Assembly: GCA_025499705.1 (NCBI GenBank)
Contig: JAFMVE010000035.1
Span: 1-61,609 of the forward strand
Length of the DNA: 61,609 bases
Direction: 5' to 3'
DNA from: Carboxylicivirga caseinilyticus
GTDB taxonomy: Bacteria > Bacteroidota > Bacteroidia > Bacteroidales > Marinilabiliaceae
Below, in pieces: positions 25,742-34,262 of this stretch (its first letter is position 1; each line of letters begins with the position of its first letter). Under the pieces are notes generated by a model. The model searched no databases. It worked only from the letters and a program-made list of their open reading frames with translations, and was not told the origin of the DNA. Made by a program: the position numbers and the translations under genes.

Positions 25742-26713
25742 TTAACTATTCGCCATTAGGTTTTTGATATTAATGGACAACTCAGCTTTCATTTTACTAT
25801 AGGCAAATTGCATAGCTGTATTTAATGCCTGCTTTCTCATTTCACTAAGCTGAATTTTATACTGTTCTGGATGCTCCAGAACATCGTATACTTTTTCTAC
25901 TAATTTATAAGGTTCATTATTCCCAAATACAAAAGCATTTTTTTCATTCTCTAAGAAGTCTCTGGGGCCAAATCCCTCATAGCAAAAAACTATACAGCCC
26001 CTTGCCATAGCCTCCACAACCGATGTATTTAGTGCCTCAAATGTATTTAAGGAGATAAAAAAAGTGGCTTTATCAAAGGTAATGGCCACTTCTTGATGGG
26101 TTAAGCCCTGCAATAGTTTGATCCGCCAATCAAAGCCTAGTGCTTTTTTTAGTTTGTTATTGCCTATTTTTCGCCTAAGTAATCCGTTGACAATTGAAAA
26201 GTCAATCTGATCAAATTTAGGGTACATCACAATGCTTTTTTCACGTTTATCAGCGATCGGCGAACTGAAGAAATAGTCAGCCAACATGGGAGGAACTATA
26301 AATACCGGAAGTTTAATGAATTTCTCAACGATTGGGATCATGTGTGGTAAGATGACCATGACAGAGGAAAAACCTAGGTGTTTATGACTTTTATTAATGG
26401 GCATCTTTTCAAAAATCCATCCGGCAGCCTGTATAAACAATATTTTTCTTGCTTTATATTGCTGTATAAAATCTTCATGAGCTAAAACTTCTGGCACGAC
26501 TAATACATCATCGGCAGTTATCGCCTTTGGCGGATGGTTATCGATATATTTTATCGGAACAGGAACTTCCAGCCAAGGTAATTGAAAACCCTTTTTTTGA
26601 TGTAGAATATATGCTTCGTACCCTAAATCATTGAGTGCTTTAACATGGTAATAAATAACGCCAATACCCCAGCTTGGTTTAGAGTTATCGGGTACTAAAT
26701 AGTATATTGCCAT
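25742..26713 (-). CDS. GT4-like glycosyltransferase
   Basis: A 323-residue protein of GT-B type. The N-domain begins AIYYLVPDNSKPSWGIGVIYYHVKAL. The C-terminal half holds TFFISLNTFEALNTSVVEAMARGCIVFCYEGFG, the donor-binding region with the paired acidic residues. It lacks the long C-terminus of classical members and is somewhat short for a GT-B enzyme. The ATG overlaps the stop of the upstream GT2 gene by one base (TAATG). Substrate unknown. Confidence 0.8.
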   Translation of the reverse strand: MAIYYLVPDNSKPSWGIGVIYYHVKALNDLGYEAYILHQKKGFQLPWLEVPVPIKYIDNHPPKAITADDVLVVPEVLAHEDFIQQYKARKILFIQAAGWIFEKMPINKSHKHLGFSSVMVILPHMIPIVEKFIKLPVFIVPPMLADYFFSSPIADKREKSIVMYPKFDQIDFSIVNGLLRRKIGNNKLKKALGFDWRIKLLQGLTHQEVAITFDKATFFISLNTFEALNTSVVEAMARGCIVFCYEGFGPRDFLENEKNAFVFGNNEPYKLVEKVYDVLEHPEQYKIQLSEMRKQALNTAMQFAYSKMKAELSINIKNLMANS

Positions 26714-27738
26714 TACTTTTTATAGCGTATTACGCATTTTACAACGAAAATTAAACCAACCTTTAAAGAATAATATTTATACATATTGTATCTTGGAGAT
26801 AGGTATAGTCTCAGCATGCTAGGATAGTAAGAAGTTGCACGAAGGTATTTATGTGTAAAAAACTCCATTTTTATTCTCTTAAGAATAAAAATTATTTCTT
26901 TCTCGAAAATAGCTAAATCATATTTGTTAACCTGCCTATTTCTTCTTATCAATTTATATGCCCAATTCTGAATACTATCAATGCAAGCTATATCTATTAT
27001 TTTTTTTTCATGAATAAAATTTAGGTGAGTATTAATTTCATTATCAGAAATTGAAGGCATGAGTTCTTTTACCTGTTCAATACAAATAAATTCTACAACC
27101 TGTTTTTGTTCTTTATTTTTGGATGCCGATATTTGGTTGTTGTGAATACGATATTTTAAAAGAATATCCGAAATGTTAGCTAGCTTAATATGCTTAACTG
27201 CATCAACCCACAATTTGTAATCCTGTGCATACTTAATATTCTCGTCATAAAATATCTTTTTATCTATAAAAAGTTCTTTGCGTATAATGACACTAGGATG
27301 AGCTAAAGGATTTATACCCTGAAATAGTTTTATATTGATAGTTTCGTGATCTAAAGGGAAATGACTTCTTTTCTTTTTGCCTATAACTTCGAAGTTGGTA
27401 CCACAAATTCCTATATCAGAATTACTCTCCATATATAATACCTGTTCAGATAAACGATCTGGCTGACAAATGTCATCTGCATCCATACGGGCAATATATT
27501 TCCCCTGAGCCATGCTTATGGCTTTATTTAATGATTTTGTAAGTCCTAAATTCTCAGGATTTATAATGTAATTTATCCTTTCGTCAGTATAGGTTTTAAT
27601 AATATCATGGGTCCTATCGCTTGATGCATCATTGATGATGATATATTCGAAATTTGAAAAAGTTTGATTTAAGACACTATCTATTGCTTCTTTAAGATAT
27701 GTAGCTCCATTATGGACTGACATAATAACAGAAACCAT
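26713..27738 (-). CDS. GT2 glycosyltransferase
   Basis: A 341-residue GT-A enzyme with VSVIMSVHNGATYLKEAI, IIINDASSDRT and ARMDADDICQPDRL (DADD metal site). The C-terminal third is helical and basic. The ATG at 27738 (VSVIM) is chosen because an upstream TTG at 27762 would overlap the fucosyltransferase gene by 16 bases and add residues outside the family. Likely transferred sugar unknown. Confidence 0.9.
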   Translation of the reverse strand: MVSVIMSVHNGATYLKEAIDSVLNQTFSNFEYIIINDASSDRTHDIIKTYTDERINYIINPENLGLTKSLNKAISMAQGKYIARMDADDICQPDRLSEQVLYMESNSDIGICGTNFEVIGKKKRSHFPLDHETINIKLFQGINPLAHPSVIIRKELFIDKKIFYDENIKYAQDYKLWVDAVKHIKLANISDILLKYRIHNNQISASKNKEQKQVVEFICIEQVKELMPSISDNEINTHLNFIHEKKIIDIACIDSIQNWAYKLIRRNRQVNKYDLAIFEKEIIFILKRIKMEFFTHKYLRATSYYPSMLRLYLSPRYNMYKYYSLKVGLIFVVKCVIRYKK

Positions 27739-27746
27739 TATTTTAT

Positions 27747-28643
27747 TTACTTCTGTATCCAAGCTCTGGGAATTATGTGTTTTGTTTGTGTATCGTTTTT
27801 CTTATTGTCGGCGAACCACTTTTTAGGCGCAATTACTGTCTTATTTTCATTCTGATTTAACCAGGCAGCCCACCAACTGTAACTACTGTTGGCAATAATA
27901 TTATGCTTGCATAAACTCATTAATTGCATGTCAATATGTGCCTCGTTAGACCTCGAAGTATCAACAATGGTTTGTTTATGATTGCTGTCGAAATTAAGCT
28001 TAACCCATTCTATATCATCAGAAAATATAAAAAAATGGGACTCCGGATAAAGGTCTTGAATAGTATTTATACTGGATTTGTAATATGACATTGGTAGCAG
28101 TCCATGAATTGAATTAATGTAACTGCTACTAGCATAATCACCTCTTCTTATATGGATTGAGACCGAATTGCATTGGCTTATTTCAAATTGAATTCTTGTG
28201 TATTCAACAGGGAGGCTGGGGAATTGAAAAAGTTCAAATATCTCTGTCTTATATTCTGAAAAATAAAATTCACTTTGCCAATAACCATTTAAGTATATGT
28301 ATTTGCTTTTAATTAGTAATTTTTGATGTGGACTGTTGTCATCAACTAAAATTCTAACATTACGAATATATTTATTGAAATACTTTTTTAGTCGTTTGAT
28401 AATTTGAGGCTTTTTATTGTAAAAAACCTCAATATCGCGATTGTTGGCTATTTGTAAAGTTTCGCCTACAAATATTGATAATTCATACTCTCTTGCGGTA
28501 AAAGAATTTGTCGATGCGTTATTTTCTTCAAGAGCATGCGTGTCTAATTTTAGCTTAGTCTTGTTTTTTATAGATAAGACTTTGCCAAATGCGAGCTGAA
28601 ACATTTGATTACCTAAGCCTCCAATTAAGCGGGTGACAATCAT
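27747..28643 (-). CDS. alpha-1,2-fucosyltransferase family protein (GT11)
   Basis: A 298-residue GT11 protein. It shows the donor-binding RLIGGLGNQMFQLAFGKVL at the N-terminus, VSIHIRRGDYAS at about 159-170 (the HxRRxDY peptide of alpha-1,2- and alpha-1,6-fucosyltransferases), and NIIANSSYSWWAAWLN near the C-terminus. It would add L-fucose (or a related sugar) from the GDP-sugar. No gmd/fcl genes for GDP-fucose were found in this window, so the donor must be made elsewhere. The ATG overlaps the stop of the preceding gene by 4 bases (ATGA). Confidence 0.93.
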   Translation of the reverse strand: MIVTRLIGGLGNQMFQLAFGKVLSIKNKTKLKLDTHALEENNASTNSFTAREYELSIFVGETLQIANNRDIEVFYNKKPQIIKRLKKYFNKYIRNVRILVDDNSPHQKLLIKSKYIYLNGYWQSEFYFSEYKTEIFELFQFPSLPVEYTRIQFEISQCNSVSIHIRRGDYASSSYINSIHGLLPMSYYKSSINTIQDLYPESHFFIFSDDIEWVKLNFDSNHKQTIVDTSRSNEAHIDMQLMSLCKHNIIANSSYSWWAAWLNQNENKTVIAPKKWFADNKKNDTQTKHIIPRAWIQK

Positions 28644-29338
28644 TTAAAGTGCTTTATAATGTTCCAGCGGATGAACCTGAATAATTCTTTTGGTGATTTC
28701 TTATGTATGTGTTTTGATTTCTTTAATAGAGAGATTGTGTTTCTTATATTAATTTTTCTCTTTGTTTGCTTGTCTGATTTTATTATGATTTTATGTTCAT
28801 GGTATTTTGGTAAAGCAGTGTAATGGTGTATCCTGTCAAGAAATTTGGTTTTGTCTTCTGCATTTTTCAGAATGTATTCAATATGCTTAATTTTATCAGG
28901 CCTTTCAGCATACCATTCATGATATTCAATATAGCGAAGTATCAATTCGTCAATTTTGTTGGGCACATAAACAAATAATGAATTATTTATCATTTTCTTT
29001 TCTCGTTTCTCGATAATGACGTCAAAAAGAGATTTTTTGATGTTAAGATTTTTGTAACCAGGAAACTGTTGATATAAATCAAATCTTATTTCAATTTTAT
29101 TTTTATTTAAAATATCAAAATGAGTATGTGTTTCACTTCTTTTTGTAATTTGTGCAGTGAATCCTTTGTCGATATATTGATTGGTGACTATTAGAAGATT
29201 CTTTATGATATGGGATATGTCAAAACAAAAAATATCTATATCATCTCCAATTGAATATTCAGGAAATTTATCATCTATTTTAATTATGCAGTAACAATCA
29301 TACTCAATTGTTTTAAAGAAATCTATTAGGTTAATCAT
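28640..29338 (-). CDS. unknown protein, nucleotidyltransferase-like fold possible
   Basis: A 232-residue cytoplasmic protein I do not recognise with confidence. The N-terminal part IIKIDDKFPEYSIGDDIDIFCFDI has the GDDIDIF pattern that resembles the GxDxD metal-binding strand of the nucleotidyltransferase fold, as in the protein at 5654-6772. The rest is basic and helical. The ATG at 29338 is chosen; an in-frame TTG at 29356 would overlap the upstream gene. It is tightly packed between the ParB-like protein and the fucosyltransferase, so it probably acts in the same pathway. Confidence 0.55.
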   Translation of the reverse strand: MINLIDFFKTIEYDCYCIIKIDDKFPEYSIGDDIDIFCFDISHIIKNLLIVTNQYIDKGFTAQITKRSETHTHFDILNKNKIEIRFDLYQQFPGYKNLNIKKSLFDVIIEKREKKMINNSLFVYVPNKIDELILRYIEYHEWYAERPDKIKHIEYILKNAEDKTKFLDRIHHYTALPKYHEHKIIIKSDKQTKRKINIRNTISLLKKSKHIHKKSPKELFRFIRWNIIKHFK

Positions 29339-29339
29339 A

Positions 29340-30230
29340 TTAATCGATAATTGCAATAAGTATATTTTTTTGTTCGCGATACTTTAGAATTGCAGCTCTA
29401 TGCAATCCATCAATAATTACTAATTTTTCGTGTATTATTTTTGCAATGATATAGTTATTGTGAAATGGTGGAAATAAATAATTTAATTGCTTACTTAATT
29501 CAATATATTTATGAATACTATAGTCTGCTTTGAGTGGACCTCCAATGTATTTTTTAATGTAGTTTGAGTAAACAGACATGTCAGACAAGCCTGCATATTG
29601 AGGAGAATCGTTAATCTGAACTGTTTTTAATTGAGGTTTGTCTTTACTTCCTTCCAGAATGTTACAATACAAATTGTTTATGTCTACTTTCTTTATTTGT
29701 ACCTTATCTGATGCTGGAATAAAATATGGTGAGTCTAAAAAATTATTGTGTCTTTTAAAAAAATCTACACCATCATTAATGCCAAGATATTTTAGTATAT
29801 AGTCGGTCTGAAGCTCATTATCCGACGCATGGATGACGTGGTCTTCGGTTCTTATATTATTAATCCTGGGATTAAATTTGTCTCTTAGTTGGTCTTTAAA
29901 TTTTTTTAGTGTTAGCGATTCAATATGTCTAAAATCTTCTACGCCCCAATAATCGATGCAAGGATTGTTGTTTTTAATAAATACAAAAATTACACTATTG
30001 GGAGTCGTTTTTAAGTATTTTGTTTTTTGTTTTAAATGTTCAAAAGGAGCGTAATCATAAGAGTAAATTTTTTTAACAAGATATTCAATAGACCTTGGTA
30101 TGTGATCTTGTATGCGCACTATGTCAAAATTTTCATTATCCCTAATAGCCGAAAGAATATCATCTCGATACTTGATTCCATGCCCCCAGATTAATATATA
30201 GTCATATCTGCTATTTTGATAGGTATCCAT
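29340..30230 (-). CDS. unknown protein with ParB-like C-terminal motif
   Basis: A 296-residue protein of unknown function. The C-terminus contains IIHEKLVIIDGLHRAAILKYRE (about 265-286), the DGxHRxAIL signature of ParB/sulfiredoxin-like domains, which bind nucleotides and can act as kinases. The N-terminal half, with YDYILIWGHGIKYRDDI and VIHASDNELQTDYILKYLG, is not recognised. The start overlaps the end of the sulfotransferase-like gene by 20 bases, indicating coupling. A role in modifying the EPS is inference. Confidence 0.6.
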   Translation of the reverse strand: MDTYQNSRYDYILIWGHGIKYRDDILSAIRDNENFDIVRIQDHIPRSIEYLVKKIYSYDYAPFEHLKQKTKYLKTTPNSVIFVFIKNNNPCIDYWGVEDFRHIESLTLKKFKDQLRDKFNPRINNIRTEDHVIHASDNELQTDYILKYLGINDGVDFFKRHNNFLDSPYFIPASDKVQIKKVDINNLYCNILEGSKDKPQLKTVQINDSPQYAGLSDMSVYSNYIKKYIGGPLKADYSIHKYIELSKQLNYLFPPFHNNYIIAKIIHEKLVIIDGLHRAAILKYREQKNILIAIID

Positions 30231-31143
30231 GAAGTGTTAATTCTTTATTTAATATCTTGCTTAACCTACTATTAGAATCTTTGAAAAGTTCCTGTATAAA
30301 GTTTAAATCTTTACTTGTTACATATTTTGATTTAGAATTTAATGCTAGGTTACTTCTGATCCATTTAATGATTTTTCTACGTTTTTTTGATCGAGAAAAA
30401 TCTAAGTAGCGTCCGTTTCTTAAATGACACTCTTCGCTACTATCAATTACAAATATTGAATTAATGAAACGAACAAGCTCAGATTGTTTTTTACTCATTC
30501 CTTCATATACACTTGTGATTTCAAAGTTGCTTTTATTTATACCAATAAACCGGTTAATTAGTGTTAGTGTATTGTTTGCATCATTTTTTAGTTCTTCATG
30601 AAGATATACATGAACATTGTCTTTCTTGAACAAGTAGTAATACAATTCAATGACTTTATCATAGTATAACTTAGGCAGTAAATGATACTTGAAATAATGT
30701 GAATGATATAAAAAGTAATTCCAATTAATTCTGCCTCCATGCACAATATATTCTTTGTACAGGGATTCAATATAACTGGTTTGCTCTCTAATACCAATTA
30801 ATATTTTTGCATTGGGAAATACTTGTCTTATTCTATTTGCCATTACAACTAACTCTCTTCCCCACCAATCAATGCCACTATGAATACTTTCCAAACTAAT
30901 TAATGTTGGCTTGCCGGGTTGATCAATATTTGCAATTATTCGATCGAACCTTTGAATAAAAACATTTTTATCAAATAAAAGATCATGACAATCTTTTAAG
31001 TCTTGAAAAAACTTCTTAATATCCATATTGACAAATGGCTGTCCAAGATAATTAATTTCTTTTGTTTTGGAGAAAATATTGTTTTGGAGAAAGGTAGTCC
31101 CGGTTTTGTGATAACCGATATGTATCACTAATTTTTTATCCAT
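30211..31143 (-). CDS. sulfotransferase-like protein
   Basis: A 310-residue protein whose N-terminus LVIHIGYHKTGTTFLQ (about 5-20) matches the 5'-phosphosulfate-binding loop of PAPS-dependent sulfotransferases. Further on, ILIGIREQTSYIESLYKEYI contains the R..S..Y pattern of the 3'-phosphate-binding site. It is likely to transfer sulfate to a sugar hydroxyl of the EPS in the cytoplasm. An APS kinase gene in the same array (36516-37118) would supply PAPS. It follows wzt directly (ATG begins at the base before the wzt stop). Confidence 0.8.
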   Translation of the reverse strand: MDKKLVIHIGYHKTGTTFLQNNIFSKTKEINYLGQPFVNMDIKKFFQDLKDCHDLLFDKNVFIQRFDRIIANIDQPGKPTLISLESIHSGIDWWGRELVVMANRIRQVFPNAKILIGIREQTSYIESLYKEYIVHGGRINWNYFLYHSHYFKYHLLPKLYYDKVIELYYYLFKKDNVHVYLHEELKNDANNTLTLINRFIGINKSNFEITSVYEGMSKKQSELVRFINSIFVIDSSEECHLRNGRYLDFSRSKKRRKIIKWIRSNLALNSKSKYVTSKDLNFIQELFKDSNSRLSKILNKELTLHGYLSK

Positions 31144-32412
31144 TTATTTAATTGATTTTACTTGCCATGAATGATCAATTGTAAGGAGGCTTTTATTGTT
31201 ATGTATATGATAACCTGATTTATATACATCAAATGGTTGAACATCGATTGAACACACCTTGGTTGGTTCGATAAGAAATTGAATTTTAGGAAGTGCAATA
31301 CCAAAATATAATAAATAGTTACCAGCACCTAAATTCAATGATTCAATGCTTAGGGATACTCGAGTTTTTCCTTTGCAGTCTCCCACGTAATGACCACTTA
31401 TAGGCTCAGTGGATAGAAAAATGATGTTCTCATCGGAAAGGCTTTTTACTGCAATAATAAAGGCTGGATTTTTAACAAGATTAGCAAAGTAAATATCAAA
31501 TTCAAAGTTTGCTTTTTTCCCCGTTAAGAGTTTTTTTCCATTATTAATTGTAATTTTTACAAGCTTAACTGTACCATCTTTAGATTGAATATTATCGTTA
31601 AGCGTATTTTCAGACAAATTATCGTAAATATATTCTTCGATAATATTGTTTGACTTTCCTTCTGATAGAATGCTTCCATTTTTTAAAATGATACTCTTGG
31701 GGCACAACTTATTAATACTTGCCATATTATGACTCACAAACAATACGGTGCGTCCATGGTTTTGTGAGACATCCTGCATCTTACCAATGGCCTTTTTCTG
31801 AAACTCGGCATCGCCTACGGCCAGTACTTCATCTACCACCAGTATTTCGGGCTCTAAAAAAGCTGCTACGGCAAAGCCTAGTCGTACATTCATACCACTG
31901 GAGTAACGCTTAACAGGGGTGTCTATGTAACGCTCACAGCCTGAGAAATCGATGATCTCATCCAGCTTGGAGCGTATCTCCGCCTTGGTCATGCCCAATA
32001 TAGCACCGTTTAAGAAAATGTTCTCACGCCCCGTCAGTTCAGGGTGAAAACCGGTACCAACTTCCAATAAAGAGCCCAGTCGGCCATTTACCTTAATACT
32101 ACCGGTAGTAGGAGCGGTAACGCGCGAGAGTATTTTCAGCAAAGTACTTTTACCCGCACCGTTTTTACCAATGATACCTACCACATCACCTTCTTTAATA
32201 TCCAGGTTAATGTCGCGTAGAGCCCACACATATTCGCTCATGCCTTTATGTGCCCGGTCGTTGGCTTCTCCAATCTTCAGGTAAGGGTCGGGATTTTTAA
32301 GAATATTGGTCTGCCACCAGCGGTTCAGGTCATGGGCAATAGTACCCGTACCAATGGTACCGAGGCGGTACTGTTTAGATAGGTTTTCTATTTTTATTAT
32401 TGTCTTAGTCAT
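31144..32412 (-). CDS. wzt: Wzt-type ABC transporter ATPase with C-terminal sugar-binding domain
   Basis: A 422-residue ATPase of the polysaccharide ABC-2 exporter. It has Walker A GKNGAGKST (82-90), signature YSSGMNVRLGFA (about 168), Walker B ILVVDEVLAVGD (about 186) and switch histidine FVSHNM. The last 160 residues form the extra beta-rich domain of Wzt proteins that recognises the chain end, with LVKITINNGKKLLTG and onward. It works with the permease at 32928-33776. The two genes are separated by a GxxExxY gene. A Wzt with a C-terminal domain implies export of a terminally modified chain. Confidence 0.95.
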   Translation of the reverse strand: MTKTIIKIENLSKQYRLGTIGTGTIAHDLNRWWQTNILKNPDPYLKIGEANDRAHKGMSEYVWALRDINLDIKEGDVVGIIGKNGAGKSTLLKILSRVTAPTTGSIKVNGRLGSLLEVGTGFHPELTGRENIFLNGAILGMTKAEIRSKLDEIIDFSGCERYIDTPVKRYSSGMNVRLGFAVAAFLEPEILVVDEVLAVGDAEFQKKAIGKMQDVSQNHGRTVLFVSHNMASINKLCPKSIILKNGSILSEGKSNNIIEEYIYDNLSENTLNDNIQSKDGTVKLVKITINNGKKLLTGKKANFEFDIYFANLVKNPAFIIAVKSLSDENIIFLSTEPISGHYVGDCKGKTRVSLSIESLNLGAGNYLLYFGIALPKIQFLIEPTKVCSIDVQPFDVYKSGYHIHNNKSLLTIDHSWQVKSIK

Positions 32413-32500
32413 CGAATTGTCGCGAATTTATGCGAATTATGTCATCTAATTTACGCGAATTAACACGAATTGTTTTTCAATTAGGGATAATTAGTGCTAA
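32413..32500. repeat. GCGAATT-word repeat beside GxxExxY gene
   Basis: The words GTCGCGAATTTATGCGAATT and ACGCGAATTAACACGAATTG follow one another, and AATTAGTGCTAATTAGG lies at the gene end. Related text (AATTAGCGCAAATTCGG) lies on the other side at about 32907-32925, so the gene is bracketed. Confidence 0.65.
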
Positions 32501-32890
32501 TTAGGTGACCAGATTGTTTATAATTCTTTTGTATTGTAGGCTTGGCTTACCGAAATTAATTAGGATGCCAAGTTTTTTGTTGGTAGCTTTTAGATAATTA
32601 ATTAGCTGTGATTCATGTTCACTAGTCAAGTCACTCAAAGCTTTTAATTCTATTATTATATCATTGTAGCATATAAAGTCTGCTTTATAATACTTATCAA
32701 GTTTATCACCTTTATAGTAAATGCTAATCAAGGCTTCTTTTTGAAAAGGAATGCCTTGTAACACGAACTCTTTTTGAATAGCCTCTTGATAAACAGGTTC
32801 CAGAAACCCATTCTTTAATTCGTTATGCACCTCAAATGCGGCACCTATTATTTTATAGGCCTCATCTTTATACAATATTCCTTCAACCAT
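32501..32890 (-). CDS. GxxExxY protein (PDDEXK-like)
   Basis: A 129-residue protein of the GxxExxY family (PF13366). It shows AYKIIGAAFEVHNELKNGFLEPVYQEAI with the namesake GFLEPVY, followed by a nuclease-like core YKADFICYNDIIIELKA that fits the D-x(n)-ExK arrangement of PDDEXK proteins. Its role is unknown. The ATG at 32890 is preferred over a frame opening at 32971, which would overlap the permease gene. It separates wzm from wzt and is bordered by GCGAATT-type words. Confidence 0.85.
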   Translation of the reverse strand: MVEGILYKDEAYKIIGAAFEVHNELKNGFLEPVYQEAIQKEFVLQGIPFQKEALISIYYKGDKLDKYYKADFICYNDIIIELKALSDLTSEHESQLINYLKATNKKLGILINFGKPSLQYKRIINNLVT

Positions 32891-32927
32891 CCTGTAAAAT
32901 TCGAGATAATTAGCGCAAATTCGGTGA

Positions 32928-33776
32928 TTATACTGTATCCATAAATGTTTTTTCAACTTTATTAAATACAACGGTACCTAAAAACATTAGTACTGCCATA
33001 AAAACAATGCTATAGCCTAGTAACTCCCAACTAAAGGTGCCGGCTCCAGTAAATCCATAACGAAAAGTTTCAACTATCCCTGTCATTGGATTCAACATGA
33101 TGATTTGTTTCATTTTACCTTCAACAAACGATAATGGATATATTACCGGAGTTGCGTACATCATTAATTGCACAGCAAAAGTTAGCAGGAAAGTAAAATC
33201 GCGGTATTTGGTTGTAAGGGCCGAAATTAACATACCAGCTCCCAAACCTAAGCCAGCCATAATTATTATTAAAACAGGTAATAAAACTATATGCCATGAA
33301 GGAATGAGATTAACTTCTGTACCTCCGATTATCATAAAATAACCCCAAACCGCCAAGAATAATGATAGCTGAACACCAAACTTCAATAATTGTGAGATAA
33401 CCATGGATAAAGGTGTGATAACCCTTGGGAAATAAACCTTACCAAAGATGCCAGCATTACCACGGAAAGTATTGGATGTAAGTGTTAAACAACTTGAGAA
33501 ATATTGCCACATAACATTACCACTTAAATAGAATACCAATGGAGGCATACCGTCAACCGGAATTTTCGCAATGTTATTAAAAATTACCAGTTGCATTAAA
33601 GAGGTAAGTATGGGTTGAATAAAAAACCATAGAGGACCAAGTACGGTTTGTTTGTAGATAGCTACAAAATCGCGACGAACGAATAGGAATAGTAAGTCGC
33701 GGTACTTCCAGGTTTCTTTTAAGTTAAGGTCTAGTAATTTAGATTTTGGTTTTATTTCTAATGTGTAATTTTCCAT
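32928..33776 (-). CDS. wzm: Wzm-type ABC-2 polysaccharide exporter permease
   Basis: A 282-residue inner-membrane protein with six membrane segments and the ABC2 signature FVRRDFVAIYKQTVLGPLWFF near the N-terminus. The frame is open to 33851, but those extra 25 codons come from a CCCGAT-N4-ATCGGG palindrome and its flank. The ATG at 33776 (ENYTLEIKPKSK) is taken as the true start. Together with wzt it forms the EPS exporter. It also carries LNPMTGIVETFRYG, the conserved loop of this family. Confidence 0.95.
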   Translation of the reverse strand: MENYTLEIKPKSKLLDLNLKETWKYRDLLFLFVRRDFVAIYKQTVLGPLWFFIQPILTSLMQLVIFNNIAKIPVDGMPPLVFYLSGNVMWQYFSSCLTLTSNTFRGNAGIFGKVYFPRVITPLSMVISQLLKFGVQLSLFLAVWGYFMIIGGTEVNLIPSWHIVLLPVLIIIMAGLGLGAGMLISALTTKYRDFTFLLTFAVQLMMYATPVIYPLSFVEGKMKQIIMLNPMTGIVETFRYGFTGAGTFSWELLGYSIVFMAVLMFLGTVVFNKVEKTFMDTV

Positions 33777-34262
33777 TTGTTTTATCAACGAATTTACGCT
33801 CCCGATGACTATCGGGATTGTCGAGAATTTATTTTTCTGTTTAATTTTCAAACTGTTTATTTGTTGAGTTGTTCTTTGAGTGCCTAATACAAAGTGCCTA
33901 GTGCTTTACTTATCTACTTACACTTTCTCCTAAATTTAGCTATCAGCCATTAGCTAACAGCTATTAGCTTTTTAAAACCACAGATTAGTTGGATGTTCGA
34001 TGTTTAGATGTTCAATATATGATGTTAAGATGTTGGATATTGAATTATTTATTTGCAGCTTGGTTTTTTTGTCCACTAATTGCGCTCCCAATGATTATCG
34101 GGTTTAACAAGAATTTAATTTTTTGTTTAATTGTCTGACTGTTCAATTGATTATAATTGGTAATCTAAACCTTTACTAACTTCTAAAGTGAAGCGTTCTA
34201 ATTACTAATAGCTTCTTTGCTGCATTAATCTCTAATCTTTTATCCTTTTTACTTTTTTCTTG
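33777..34262. repeat. intergenic region with two related palindromic elements
   Basis: No gene. A perfect TCCCGAT/ATCGGGA palindrome lies at 33800-33817, followed by GAATTTATTTTTCTGTTTAATTT text. A second element at 34087-34102 (one mismatch) is followed by AAGAATTTAATTTTTTGTTTAAT, so the two are diverged copies of one composite. Between them are GATGTTCGATGTTTAGATG words (33992-34030). The stretch ends with a 60-base sequence (about 34180-34240) repeated at 34978-35043. Confidence 0.7.

Noticed and set aside
29340-30230. Chromosome-partitioning ParB
   Set aside because: Only the DGxHR motif is shared; there is no helix-turn-helix domain, no parA partner and the gene is embedded in an EPS operon.
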